Origin: Clostridium ihumii AP5
Lineage (GTDB): Bacteria > Bacillota > Clostridia > Clostridiales > Clostridiaceae
Direction: 5' to 3'
DNA: 64,000 nt
NCBI RefSeq assembly: GCF_000612845.1
Contig: NZ_CCAT010000085.1
Coordinates: 172,946 to 236,945, forward strand
The notes beneath the pieces are model-generated. The model saw only the letters and a program-made list of their open reading frames with translations, was not told the origin of the DNA and did no database searches. Below are positions 1 through 9,379 of the stretch, piece by piece (the stretch's first letter is position 1; each line of letters begins with the position of its first letter). A program made the position numbers and the translations under genes.

Positions 1-276
1 AGCATTTTCACTCAAAATAACAATAGGTTTTCCTAATTCGTCATTTATTATTGTTAAATCTCTAAAACTAAATCCCCTAAATCCAGTACCTAAAGCTTTC
101 GATATAGCTTCTTTGGCGGCAAACCTTCCTGCTATTTGTTCTATTCTAAGTTTCTTATTCTTGAAAAATTCTAATTCTTCTTCACTAAATGTTTTTTCTA
201 AAAAACTCTTAGTTCTATTTACTGCTTTTTCAATTCTATGTATCTCTACTATATCAACTCCAATACCAGATATCAC
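1..276 (-). CDS. acpS: holo-[acyl-carrier-protein] synthase, 3'-truncated by window edge
   Basis: Transfers 4'-phosphopantetheine from CoA to the acyl carrier protein and so activates fatty-acid synthesis in the cytosol. The first 92 residues are visible. They begin MISGIGVDIVEIHRI, with the metal-binding Asp at residue 8, and continue with the family signature AGRFAAKEAISKALGTG, which carries the second acidic ligand. The start is GTG at 276, with GAGGTGG 6 bases upstream. The full family length is about 120-130 residues, so roughly 30 C-terminal residues lie outside the window. The identification is secure. Confidence 0.95.
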   Translation of the reverse strand, partial: MISGIGVDIVEIHRIEKAVNRTKSFLEKTFSEEELEFFKNKKLRIEQIAGRFAAKEAISKALGTGFRGFSFRDLTIINDELGKPIVILSENA

Positions 277-657
277 TTAACCACCTCACTTAACACATAA
301 CACACTAAAAATTTCTCTATACTTATTTATGTTATTTTAACTAAGAAATTTCTAAAATCACCCCTTATTATCAATTTTTTACTTTAAACTTTTTATTTAT
401 ATATTATCATAAAATTTATTATTATAATAGGTTTTACACAAGTCATATTGCAATTTCAGATTATTTTAAATAAATTTTAGTAAAAATATATTCATAATTT
501 TAAAAATTTTTACTTATTAATAAGAGTAAAATTAGAACTACTCTATTTTACTCTTATTATAAAAATTATTATTTTATTAATGAAACATAAAGTCCATATT
601 TTATAATTTATAAACCATTTTTAAATAACTACACTATAATTGATTATTGAGTATTCT
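277..657. other. noncoding gap, one terminator
   Basis: AT-rich spacer between acpS and the small gene ending at 658. It holds the hairpin at 519-558 and otherwise shows no reading frame or motif that I can support. The acpS promoter is presumably here, but I could not place it convincingly. Confidence 0.5.
519..558 (-). terminator. stem-loop terminator
   Basis: A perfect 14-bp inverted repeat, AATAAGAGTAAAAT / ATTTTACTCTTATT, with a 12-base loop. It lies about 100 bases beyond the stop codon of the gene at 658-993. An AT-rich stem with a weak U tract makes it a modest terminator. Confidence 0.5.
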
Positions 658-993
658 CTAATTTATATCATTAAAATCTGATATATACCCTTCAATGCAT
701 TCTTCTATAACATCAACTAAATGTATTGGAGATACTGTATTATTTTTCAAAAACTTAACTAACTCTGTAACTCTTTCCTTTTTAGGACTTATATACTTTA
801 TAAAATCCTTACATGTTGAAATAACTTGTCCATTAACAATATCTTTTCTTTCTACTTCTACTCCATATGCCTTTGATTTAACTATCCGTTGATTTAACTC
901 AGATGAATAATCGCTTTCTAATAACTTGTAAATATATTCATAAGTTACATTTTCATTCTCCATCATATTTTTTATACTTTCAACTACAACCAC
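658..993 (-). CDS. small clostridial protein, resembles DUF6514 family
   Basis: 111 residues, acidic, with no membrane segment. The middle YGVEVERKD stretch and the C-terminal VSPIHLVDVIEE stretch resemble what I remember of the clostridial DUF6514 family, which has no known function. The start is GTG at 993, with GGGGG 8 bases upstream. It is flanked by terminator-like hairpins on both sides (1046-1112 and 519-558), so it is probably a single-gene transcript. The family assignment is from memory of the motif pattern and should be tested by a profile search. Confidence 0.6.
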   Translation of the reverse strand: MVVVESIKNMMENENVTYEYIYKLLESDYSSELNQRIVKSKAYGVEVERKDIVNGQVISTCKDFIKYISPKKERVTELVKFLKNNTVSPIHLVDVIEECIEGYISDFNDIN

Positions 994-1045
994 TAGTATA
1001 ACCCCCTCAAACTAACACATTTTTTATGCCTTGATTCTATCACTT

Positions 1046-1112
1046 TATAAAAAAAAAATATGTCAGTTAATGTTTAACGAGTTTTTATTTTCTCGCTTCA
1101 TTTTGACATATT
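1046..1112 (-). terminator. terminator of the MoxR-DUF58 operon
   Basis: On the minus strand, AATATGTCA (1112-1104) pairs with TGACATATT, and an inner GCGAG / CTCGT stem lies within. The structure is followed by a run of ten T residues. It sits between the end of the membrane-protein gene (1252) and the start of the small gene at 993. Confidence 0.65.
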
Positions 1113-1251
1113 AATATTAGTATTGCTAAATATGATATTTTTGATATAATATTTAATTGATTTAGTCTCTAATTTTTATATTTTTTTGTCGAATTTTTAA
1201 GTTTTTTGCTAAAACTTTTTGCTTATATTTCTTAACCTTTTTGTAAAATGC

Positions 1252-2505
1252 TTAACCACCTTTTTGTAACTTCTTTTTTACAATCCTCATTTTTATATCT
1301 TTATAATTTTTTTTAAAGTCATATAGATTTTCATTATTAATCTCATGATTTGAAAATTTTGCCTCATTGTAAATCTCTGTAAACTTATCAATTTTTGTTT
1401 CTTCACTAACTTTTATCTCATATATATTTTTAAGTTGAGTTGGTGTCATATAACTTTTAAATATTCCTATTTTCTTTGTATCATTCTCAAATTTCATATA
1501 ATTGTACAAAATTTCTTCCTTAACATTAAATTTATTTCTAAATATATTTTTTATATATTTTTTGCTTATCTTCTCTTTGCTCATAGTGTTGTATAGTTTT
1601 TCTGAATACTCTTCATATGTTTTTTCATCATCTTTAACAATAAACTGTTCAACAATTTTTTTAATTGATATATATATACAATATAATAATATTATAGTAA
1701 TTATTATTTTTATTATAGGTTCTAGTATTTCATAATTTATTGATAGATTATTTGTAGTGCTTTTTACCTTAGTAGTTTCTAGTTTACTTTTTGATTTTAT
1801 CTCTGTGAGATTATTATGTGTACTTAGAAATTTTAATATACCTTCTAATGGAACCTTCAGCAAACTTATTGATGCTTGAGCAATAATATTCAATAATTTA
1901 GAAATTAATTTAATTACTCCTTTTATTACATTTATCATAAAATTATTCATAGTTAGCATTATTGCTAATATAATCATTGATATGTTATAGTATTTTGCTC
2001 TCTTATTAAAAATACTATTATCATATCTCATGGTTTCCCTCAAATTAATAATGAATAAAGCAAAATATAATACATATGCTCTCATATTATAAGCTAACAC
2101 ACCATTCCCTGTTAAATATGAAAACATCGTAGTAAGCAATAATGATGCAAACCCTAAAATTCCTAATATATTCTTACATTCTATATAGCATCTATATTCT
2201 CCTAACTTATATAAATTAAATAGTATACAAAAGTTTGAAAATATTATTGATGGTATAAACATAATTTCATAATCTAAAAAATAAATTAATAAACTTGTGA
2301 TTATTAAACCTATGAAAATTACACCTTTATTGTTTGCTTTTTCTAATAAAAACGATATTATTACCATCATCAAAATACAAATTGATATTAAATTATAACT
2401 TAAAACAGTTTTAGAAACTACACTTGAAAAACAATTTATTATTGTAAAAAAAATAACTATCAAAGTTGATGAATATAATAATTTTACTTCTTTAAGCCAA
2501 CTCAT
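1252..2505 (-). CDS. multi-pass membrane protein with DUF4129-like C-terminus, last gene of MoxR operon
   Basis: 417 residues. The first 200 or so hold about six hydrophobic segments. A polar linker follows, then another membrane segment near residues 265-285 and a charged cytosolic tail rich in Lys and Glu. The tail (YEEYSEKLYNTMSKEKISKKY onward) resembles DUF4129 tails of transglutaminase-like proteins in MoxR/DUF58 operons, but no Cys-His-Asp transglutaminase core is visible. Its ATG overlaps the DUF58 stop codon (ATGA), so translation is coupled. It is probably a membrane component of a MoxR-assisted complex; the exact role is unknown. Confidence 0.7.
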   Translation of the reverse strand: MSWLKEVKLLYSSTLIVIFFTIINCFSSVVSKTVLSYNLISICILMMVIISFLLEKANNKGVIFIGLIITSLLIYFLDYEIMFIPSIIFSNFCILFNLYKLGEYRCYIECKNILGILGFASLLLTTMFSYLTGNGVLAYNMRAYVLYFALFIINLRETMRYDNSIFNKRAKYYNISMIILAIMLTMNNFMINVIKGVIKLISKLLNIIAQASISLLKVPLEGILKFLSTHNNLTEIKSKSKLETTKVKSTTNNLSINYEILEPIIKIIITIILLYCIYISIKKIVEQFIVKDDEKTYEEYSEKLYNTMSKEKISKKYIKNIFRNKFNVKEEILYNYMKFENDTKKIGIFKSYMTPTQLKNIYEIKVSEETKIDKFTEIYNEAKFSNHEINNENLYDFKKNYKDIKMRIVKKKLQKGG

Positions 2506-3626
2506 ATTTTCATCCCCTTAAAACATATTTTTTCTATTCCCTTTATATTTTTTACATCTCCATTCTTAGATGTATCTACTATTTTTAAATTTATTCCACC
2601 CTTACTTTTTTCCTTTAATAATTGTAAACTTTCATCATCTAAATAAGAAGTTATTATTATATAAGTACAACTTCTTTCAAAATTATTAGCTCGCATCTTA
2701 ATATAATCAGTAAAACTATATAACATTCCATAGTGAATTCTTGCACATAATTCTAATATCCTTTTGTAGTTATTAGCCATTGGCCTAAGTTCTTGTTGAA
2801 ATTCATTTTCATTAGATATTATTCTTGCATTTGTCCAAAAACCTGTTGATATTCCCTCACCTATAGACTTTACTGCTAATGATGCAGCTATTTTTATTCC
2901 ATTTTCAATAGATTCCTCATCTATATTTTGCCAATGATTTTTATTACATTGAATATTAAAAATTATTACTAACTCACTTTCAGCAGTAAAATCATAATCT
3001 TTAACCATTAACTTACTCATCTTCAAGCTAGATTTCCAATGTATATCCTTCATTCTATCCTCTACACCATATTCTCTTATTCCTCTAACATATAAATCAT
3101 CCTTCTGTATCCAACGTCTTACTGTATTATCTCCGCTAAAATTAGTTACATCAAAATTAATATTACTTAATGGAATAACCTTAGGGTATACTAAAAGCTC
3201 TATTAATTCCTTAAATTCCCTTGTTTCTGTATTCATTGCAAAAACATCTGATATTTCAACCGTTAAATCTTTTATTAAATAAGCGCCTCTTTTAGCCTTT
3301 ATTTTATAAGTTCTAACTTTTCTTGAACGTCCACCAACTCTATATTTACTTACATGAGTAACTCTACCTTCATCACATAATTTTACTTCCTCACCTTCAT
3401 ACTCTATGCCTTGTGTCATATACTCTCTTAAAATTAAAAAAGCTATTGGAAATCTTTTTTTATTTTCTATAATAGTTGATATCTTGCAAGTTTCTCCTTC
3501 TAAAATTCTATTATTATCAATCTCTCTACGTATAATTAAATTATTAAAACCTATAGTTCTTGTTATATATGCTACTAATAAAAATAATAAAATTATTAAA
3601 TAAAACAAAATGTATGTTGAAATCAT
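2502..3626 (-). CDS. DUF58 (VWA-like) membrane-anchored protein
   Basis: 374 residues. An N-terminal membrane hairpin is followed by a beta-rich region and then the DUF58 core with the hallmark DRMKDIHWKSSLKMSKLMVKD. DUF58 proteins have a von Willebrand A-like fold and are the usual partners of MoxR ATPases. I start it at the ATG at 3626, 9 bases after AGGAG. The upstream in-frame TTG at 3635 abuts the ribosome binding site and is unlikely. It is the middle gene of three: 12 bases after the MoxR gene, and overlapping the next gene by 4. Confidence 0.85.
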   Translation of the reverse strand: MISTYILFYLIILLFLLVAYITRTIGFNNLIIRREIDNNRILEGETCKISTIIENKKRFPIAFLILREYMTQGIEYEGEEVKLCDEGRVTHVSKYRVGGRSRKVRTYKIKAKRGAYLIKDLTVEISDVFAMNTETREFKELIELLVYPKVIPLSNINFDVTNFSGDNTVRRWIQKDDLYVRGIREYGVEDRMKDIHWKSSLKMSKLMVKDYDFTAESELVIIFNIQCNKNHWQNIDEESIENGIKIAASLAVKSIGEGISTGFWTNARIISNENEFQQELRPMANNYKRILELCARIHYGMLYSFTDYIKMRANNFERSCTYIIITSYLDDESLQLLKEKSKGGINLKIVDTSKNGDVKNIKGIEKICFKGMKI

Positions 3627-3638
3627 ATATATCAACTC

Positions 3639-4589
3639 CTAAATTTTTTCTATTGGAGTATCTACTGAACTTAATATCTTATTTATTACTTTTATTTCTC
3701 TATTTTTTTCAATATTAACTTCATTTCTAAGTACTATTCTATGCGCTATTATATCTATAGCTAATTCTTTAACATCTTCAGCTATAACATAATCTCTTCC
3801 ATTGATAGCTGCATAAGCTTGAGATGCTTTCATTAAATTTAATGTGGCTCTAGGACTACATCCTAGTTCAATTTCTTGATGCTTTCTTGTTGCCGCTATT
3901 ATGTTTAATATATATTCTTTAATTTCATTACTAACATATACATCACTATAATTTTCTTGAACATATTGTATTTCTTCCATGCTTATCACAGATTCTAATT
4001 CTTCTAATGGATCTTTCTTATTAAATAAATCCATTATATTTTTTTCCTCACTATAAGTCGGATATCCTAATGATATTTTCATGAAAAATCTATCAAGTTG
4101 TGCTTCTGGCAATGGAAATGTTCCAAATTGTTCTACTGGATTTTGTGTTGCTATTACAAAAAATGGTTTTTCCAACTTTACTGTGTTTCCTTCAACTGTA
4201 ATTTGCCTTTCTTCCATACACTCTAATAATGCTGATTGTGTTCTTGGGGTTGCTCTATTTATTTCATCTGCTAATACAATTTGACTTAAAAGTGGACCTT
4301 GTCTAAATTCAAATTCTTCTTTTTTTTGATTATAAAAATATATGCCTGTTAAATCTGATGGTAATAAATCTGGAGTGAATTGTATTCTCTTAAAAGTGCA
4401 ATCTAATGTTTTAGCTAAGCTTTTTGATAATTTTGTTTTACCAAGTCCTGGAACATCCTCTAAAAGTACATGACCTGATGTTATAAATGCAACTATTATT
4501 TTTTCAATCTTATCATCTTTACCAATTATAACTTTTCCAATATTTTGAATCATTTTTTCCTTAAATTCTTTAAATTTTTCTACTTTCAT
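3639..4589 (-). CDS. MoxR-family AAA+ ATPase
   Basis: 316 residues, typical length. Walker A is in EDVPGLGKTKLSKSLAK, Walker B in VLADEINRATPRTQSALLE, sensor 1 in FFVIATQNPVEQFGTFPL and the arginine finger in LPEAQLDRFFMK. MoxR ATPases act as chaperones that mature or insert metal centres or remodel partner complexes. Here the partner is the DUF58 protein encoded 12 bases downstream. The start ATG has GAGGGGGG upstream. It is the first gene of a three-gene operon that ends at the terminator at 1046-1112. Confidence 0.92.
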   Translation of the reverse strand: MKVEKFKEFKEKMIQNIGKVIIGKDDKIEKIIVAFITSGHVLLEDVPGLGKTKLSKSLAKTLDCTFKRIQFTPDLLPSDLTGIYFYNQKKEEFEFRQGPLLSQIVLADEINRATPRTQSALLECMEERQITVEGNTVKLEKPFFVIATQNPVEQFGTFPLPEAQLDRFFMKISLGYPTYSEEKNIMDLFNKKDPLEELESVISMEEIQYVQENYSDVYVSNEIKEYILNIIAATRKHQEIELGCSPRATLNLMKASQAYAAINGRDYVIAEDVKELAIDIIAHRIVLRNEVNIEKNREIKVINKILSSVDTPIEKI

Positions 4590-4786
4590 TTCAAATCCCC
4601 CCTCTAAATTTAAACCTCTATTATTAACTCAACTTAAACTTTTTGAATGTTTTTAACTTTTAACATTCTTTTTTTTAACTTTTCTTTATATTATACACAA
4701 AAAGTTAAAATTAGTAAATATTACAATCATGTCGCATTTACATATTTATTTCATACACTTTTTCGTTTTATTAATTATATTTAAAT

Positions 4787-4818
4787 AAAAAGATTCGTGC
4801 ATATACACGAACCTTTTT
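4787..4818 (-). terminator. terminator overlapping end of ssb-like gene
   Basis: AAAAAGATTCGTG / CACGAACCTTTTT (one G-U pair) with a 6-base loop and T runs on both strands. Its 3' half covers the stop codon of the SSB gene. It could also serve opposing transcripts. Confidence 0.75.
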
Positions 4819-5158
4819 ATCCTATTTCTGTATCAGTCTTTTTATAACTCATAAATTGAAATTCATCTGCTATAACTTCAGAGATGTATTTCTTTTGGCC
4901 TTCATTATTTTCAAATACTCTCGTTTGTAATCTGCCAGTAACACTTACAACACTACTTTTGTCTAAGTATTCACAAACAATCTCAGCTTTTTTACCCCAT
5001 AAAATTACCGGAATAAAATCAACTTGTTTTTCTCCTGTTGCAGTTTTATACGGTCTATCTACTGCTAACATTATTCTAGTAAAGACTTTAGTGTTTCCAT
5101 CTAATGATTTGAGCTCTGGTTTCTTTGTTATTCTTCCTACTAAAACAATTCTATTCAT
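4817..5158 (-). CDS. ssb: short single-stranded DNA-binding protein
   Basis: 113 residues making one OB fold, from MNRIVLVGRITKKPEL through FTRIMLAVDRPYK and VSVTGRLQTRVFEN. It binds single-stranded DNA. The start ATG at 5158 has GGAGG 8 bases upstream. The in-frame GTG at 5173 contains that ribosome binding site and is rejected. The C-terminus ends TDTEIG and lacks the acidic DDDIPF-type tail that recruits partners in replicative SSB. It is therefore probably an accessory paralogue, not the housekeeping SSB, which usually lies between rpsF and rpsR. Confidence 0.88.
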   Translation of the reverse strand: MNRIVLVGRITKKPELKSLDGNTKVFTRIMLAVDRPYKTATGEKQVDFIPVILWGKKAEIVCEYLDKSSVVSVTGRLQTRVFENNEGQKKYISEVIADEFQFMSYKKTDTEIG

Positions 5159-5344
5159 ATAAATTACCTCCACTTAATAATCAAGCACTAAATTCACCTT
5201 ATATTAAATTCTTATATTTTCTAAAATTCTATCCAATAAACTTATTTTTAAACTTATTTTAAAAATAAAAGCTATATTTAACAATACTTTTGAATTTAAT
5301 TTTAAATTAAATTTACCACTTTATTAAGTGAATCTCATTTTTTA

Positions 5345-7285
5345 TTAATTGTATATATCAGAAAATTCTATTTTTATTTTTTCTACACTGCTATTTTTAT
5401 TTGTACCAATAAATTTATAATTTATATGTGGATTATCTTTCTTTGATAATCTATTTGGCATACTTATAGTAAATTCACTACCTTCTCCTACTTTGCTTTT
5501 AACAGATATTTTTCCTCCGTGTGCATCTACTAAAGACTTAACTAATGATAATCCTATTCCACTACCTTCATGTGGTCTTGTAAATAATGGTGTACTTTGG
5601 ACAAATCGTTCAAAAATTTTCTCCTGCATATCTTCTGGAATTCCTATACCATTATCTTTAACAGATATATCTATAAAATCACCATTATCATAGATATTTA
5701 CCCATATAGTGCCATTTTCTTTGGAACATTTAATTGCATTTGACAAAAGGTTAAGCATTATTCTTTCCATGTTTTCCCTGTCAACACCTATAGTTTTTTC
5801 CTCTATTTCTGTATCAAATATCAAATTTAAATTTTTACTTTCAATATAATCTACTGTTGAAAGAGTTATATCTTCTATAATTTTTACTATATCATAATTT
5901 CCAAAATCCATTTTTAAATATCCAACATCTATTCTGCTTATATCAATTAAATTATTTATAAGTCTTAAAAGTCTATAACAATTTTGTGTCATTACTCCTA
6001 AATACCTTTTTGAATCACCTATGCTACATTCTTCTTTTTCTTTAAGTTCCAAAAGTTGAACTACACTAAGTATTATATTTAATGGTGTTTTCAATTCATG
6101 TGAAATATTAGCTATAAATTCAGTTTTTAATTTATCATATTTTAATGCTTGCTTTAACTTAAATTTATCTCTCTCTGCATTTTTTCTTTCTGTTATATCA
6201 CATAAAACAATTATAGATGACAAATGATTTTCAAATAGAAATGGTGATGCTCCAATTTCTATTTCTATTTCTTTTCCATCTTTTCTTGTTAATGTAACCT
6301 CTCTAAATTTAACCTCTGATAAACTATTTTCACCGATTCTATTCATTTCATTTATTGTATCTTTATCCTTTATTGAATCATTTATTTTTTTTCCTATTAA
6401 AGCATTTATACTTGTTTCCCCTAATATATTTACTAAATTATCATTTGCAAAAGTTATTTTTCCTTTAGTTAATATTCCTACTCCATAAGGAAGAAATTTT
6501 ATAAGTTTTTTATAGTATTCTTCATTTTTTCTTAATGCTTCTTCCATTTCAACCCTTGTACTTATATCTTTGGCTATAAAAACACTAAATTCTTCATCTG
6601 AATCAAAAAATGACATAAAACATATATCAGCATAAATTTCTCTTCCCTTATATGTTTTAAGTTTTACTTGCGAAACAGGCAATGTACTATAATAATGTCC
6701 TTCATTTTCTAAAATATCACTATAATAACTTCTCTTTTTAGTTTTAAAATTTAATACCTCATAAAAATCCTTTCCTATAACCTCTCGTGAATTCCCTATT
6801 TCTAATAATTGTTCTGCTGATTTGTTTAAAAACACAATCTTTCTATCCTTCTTTATTATTAATATATTGGGTGAGTATATTAGTGTTTTTCTTAATATTT
6901 GATTTTTGTCTATAATGTTTTTTTTGTCTTCACTAGTATTCTCATATGAATTTTGTTCTATCATTTTTAATCGTAGCAATATACTATCCGTATTATCAAA
7001 TTTTATTTTATTTAAATAAATATCAACATCATCATTTAATCTTAATCGTTTTATAAAACTTGAATTTTTTTGATTGATGTCTTCATCTAATAAACATTTT
7101 TCTATTTTTCTATTCAACTCTTTATCAAATTCACTATAATCATTAAATGTATTTTTTTTAATTAATTCATCATAAAAGTTCTTAAAAGATTTATTGCTAT
7201 ATATTATTTCTGAATTTTTTTTCAAAATAACTATTGAATCGTCCAAATCATCAAAAAAATTCAAATCTTCTTGATTTAAAATCAT
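5345..7285 (-). CDS. cytosolic PAS-domain sensor histidine kinase (orphan)
   Basis: 646 residues with no membrane segment. A divergent N-terminal sensor region (1-115) is followed by PAS domains around 130-245 and 255-365. Then come HisKA with the phospho-acceptor His396 in FIANISHELKT, an N box at NLLSNAIKC (512-520), a G1 box DNGIGIP (544-550) and a G2 box GSGIGL (574-579). All catalytic boxes are intact. It is expected to autophosphorylate in response to a cytosolic redox or ligand signal and pass phosphate to a response regulator, but none is encoded next to it. ATG follows GGGGGAG by 5 bases. The wide noncoding gaps on both sides suggest it is monocistronic. Confidence 0.9.
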   Translation of the reverse strand: MILNQEDLNFFDDLDDSIVILKKNSEIIYSNKSFKNFYDELIKKNTFNDYSEFDKELNRKIEKCLLDEDINQKNSSFIKRLRLNDDVDIYLNKIKFDNTDSILLRLKMIEQNSYENTSEDKKNIIDKNQILRKTLIYSPNILIIKKDRKIVFLNKSAEQLLEIGNSREVIGKDFYEVLNFKTKKRSYYSDILENEGHYYSTLPVSQVKLKTYKGREIYADICFMSFFDSDEEFSVFIAKDISTRVEMEEALRKNEEYYKKLIKFLPYGVGILTKGKITFANDNLVNILGETSINALIGKKINDSIKDKDTINEMNRIGENSLSEVKFREVTLTRKDGKEIEIEIGASPFLFENHLSSIIVLCDITERKNAERDKFKLKQALKYDKLKTEFIANISHELKTPLNIILSVVQLLELKEKEECSIGDSKRYLGVMTQNCYRLLRLINNLIDISRIDVGYLKMDFGNYDIVKIIEDITLSTVDYIESKNLNLIFDTEIEEKTIGVDRENMERIMLNLLSNAIKCSKENGTIWVNIYDNGDFIDISVKDNGIGIPEDMQEKIFERFVQSTPLFTRPHEGSGIGLSLVKSLVDAHGGKISVKSKVGEGSEFTISMPNRLSKKDNPHINYKFIGTNKNSSVEKIKIEFSDIYN

Positions 7286-7482
7286 ATAATCTCCCCCACT
7301 TTTTACCTTAAGTATAAAATCCCAAATAGCAATTCCAAATTTTTATTTAATTTATAATTTTGGAATCATCTTTGAGTGGAGAGTCATTATACAAGCTAAT
7401 AAATTCATTCTGTAAATTGATAAAATATAAAACTTACTTTTCCATCAAATTTTAACTCTCCAACGCTCAATTAACTTAAATT

Positions 7483-7819
7483 TATAGGTTTCCAAGTTTG
7501 AATCAAAAATAATAACTTTATCAAATGACAATAACTATATTTCAATTAATTCTATTATTATGTTTATACCAATTAACAGTTAGCAATTAACAATGATGTT
7601 TAATATTATTCACTTTATTCTTAATCTTCATCAATAGAAATAACTAAAAATTAAATTTTTATATTATGTTTAAATAATTGATTAAAAAACTTACCCTTCA
7701 CTTCTATCCTTCATTGTCAATTGTTTATCGTTTAATTATTAATTTTTGTACACTTTTTTTAAACATCTCTTTCTCAATTGAAATAAGAAAAATTTCATTT
7801 TTCAACTTGTTTCCCTATA
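7483..7819. repeat. MITE-like intergenic repeat, copy C
   Basis: A 337-bp noncoding element running from TATAGGTTTCCAAGTTTG to CAACTTGTTTCCCTATA, so its two ends are imperfect inverted repeats. It shares end sequences and the internal TCTCAAYTGAAATAAGA motif with the elements at 52417-52768 and 56019-56364. It fills much of the 800-base gap between the histidine kinase and the LCP gene. No reading frame is present. Boundaries were set by eye. Confidence 0.55.
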
Positions 7820-8082
7820 TAAAATTCTATATTCCTTTAATATAACCTTTATTTAAAAATAATTTTTAAAATAAAATCCCTTTCAAAATATATTCTACTA
7901 TATAGAAGTAATTATTTTCAAAATTTTTTATTTTTAATAATAAATATTCTTCAATTTAGACATATTATAAATATACTACTTTGTACGTTATAAAAGTTTA
8001 ATTCTAACTTTCATATTTTATTCTATAGTTTTATATAAATATATAAAGTGTCAAATTATTATTAATCTATGAGGTACTAATT

Positions 8083-9081
8083 ATGAAAAAAAATAAAAAA
8101 ATTTTATTTCTTTCTTCTTTTATCATTATACTAATCTTAATTCCGCTATTCATATACTCATATAATATATTGAATAAAGTAAATACTGAAGATTTTACTA
8201 ATGATACTGATGAACTCGGTATATCAAATTCTAAAATGAATTCAAATGGTGAAAATAATAAACCTTCTAATAATGAAATAACTAATATTGCCTTATTTGG
8301 AATAGATAATCGTTCTACTAATGATAAAGGTCGTTCAGACGCCATATTAGTAGTTAGTATTAATACTATTGATAACGAATTAAAACTGATTTCTATAATG
8401 AGAGATAGTTATGTAAATATAGATGGCTATGGATATGATAAACTAAATCATGCCTATGCATATGGTGGTCCACTACTAGCAGTAAAAACTATAAATCAAA
8501 CCTTTGAATTAGATATTAAAGATTATGTCACTGTAAATTTTGAATCAGTTATTGATATAATAGACTACTTTGGTGGAATAACAATTGATATTAATGAAGA
8601 TGAAATGGAACTAATAAATAAATATCAATACGAAGCTTCAGCTATTACTGGGAAACCTGTTCAAACCTTAAACTCTTTTGGCAAAATAAATCTGACTGGT
8701 ATGCAGGCCCTTTCTTATAGTAGAATAAGAGATCTTGGAAATGGAGATTTTGAACGTACTAGTCGCCAAAGAAAAGTTTGCGAACTTTTAGCAGAAAAAA
8801 TAAAAAATATGGAAGTTACTCAAATACCTAGTACAATTTCTAAAATAGCACCAATGTTTTCAACTAGCCTAACAAAAAAAGAAATGATAAATATAGGATA
8901 CTCGGCTCTTAACACTGTATCAAATTTAGATCAAGAAAGGTTTCCTGTAGATGGTTATTGTGATAGAAAAATTGTGGATGACATATGGTATTTAAGTTTT
9001 GATGAAACTGAAACTGCTAATCAAATTCATAAATATATATACGAAGACATTAAACCACTTGAAAAAGACCCCTTATTCTAA
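8083..9081 (+). CDS. LytR-CpsA-Psr (LCP) family cell-wall ligase
   Basis: 332 residues. A short cytosolic N-terminus is followed by one signal-anchor helix (about residues 6-25) and an extracellular LCP domain from about 62. It carries the family marks DNRSTNDKGRSDAILV, MRDSYVNIDGYGYDKLNHAY and the Arg-rich YSRIRDLGNGDFERTSRQRK. LCP enzymes move undecaprenyl-linked glycopolymers such as teichoic acids or capsule onto peptidoglycan. GAGG lies 8 bases before the ATG. A strong terminator follows directly, so it is monocistronic. Confidence 0.92.
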   Translation: MKKNKKILFLSSFIIILILIPLFIYSYNILNKVNTEDFTNDTDELGISNSKMNSNGENNKPSNNEITNIALFGIDNRSTNDKGRSDAILVVSINTIDNELKLISIMRDSYVNIDGYGYDKLNHAYAYGGPLLAVKTINQTFELDIKDYVTVNFESVIDIIDYFGGITIDINEDEMELINKYQYEASAITGKPVQTLNSFGKINLTGMQALSYSRIRDLGNGDFERTSRQRKVCELLAEKIKNMEVTQIPSTISKIAPMFSTSLTKKEMINIGYSALNTVSNLDQERFPVDGYCDRKIVDDIWYLSFDETETANQIHKYIYEDIKPLEKDPLF

Positions 9082-9120
9082 AAAAATAAATCTACAACTC
9101 TACTTGTAGATTTATTTTTT
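9081..9120 (+). terminator. strong bidirectional terminator
   Basis: AAAAAATAAATCTACAA / TTGTAGATTTATTTTTT, a perfect 17-bp stem with a 6-base loop, directly after the LCP stop codon. It also faces the end of the minus-strand zinc-ribbon gene at 9127. Confidence 0.85.
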
Positions 9121-9126
9121 TATTTA

Positions 9127-9297
9127 TTATTTAGTTTTAACTTTATTTTGACACCTTTTACAAACTTTTATTTTAGTCCCATCCTCAGTTGTTAAATCAT
9201 ATAGTAATTTAATTCTAGTTGCTTTGCATATAGGACAAGTTCCTCTTCCTCTTGTTGGCAATTTCCATAACGCCTTTCCTCTATATTGTTTTCCCAT
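9127..9297 (-). CDS. small zinc-ribbon protein
   Basis: 56 residues beginning MGKQYRGKALWKLP. It has two CxxC pairs, CPIC and CKRC, about 24 residues apart, which would bind one zinc ion. I start it at 9297, where GGGGGA lies 7 bases upstream. An earlier in-frame ATG at 9336 has no ribosome binding site. It is basic and may bind RNA or the ribosome, but no function can be read from the sequence. Confidence 0.72.
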   Translation of the reverse strand: MGKQYRGKALWKLPTRGRGTCPICKATRIKLLYDLTTEDGTKIKVCKRCQNKVKTK

Positions 9298-9379
9298 TTC
9301 TAAATCCCCCATTTCGTATTTATCTTTGTATAACATACTATTCTCAAATTTATAAATTTATTCATTTTTTTATACTATT

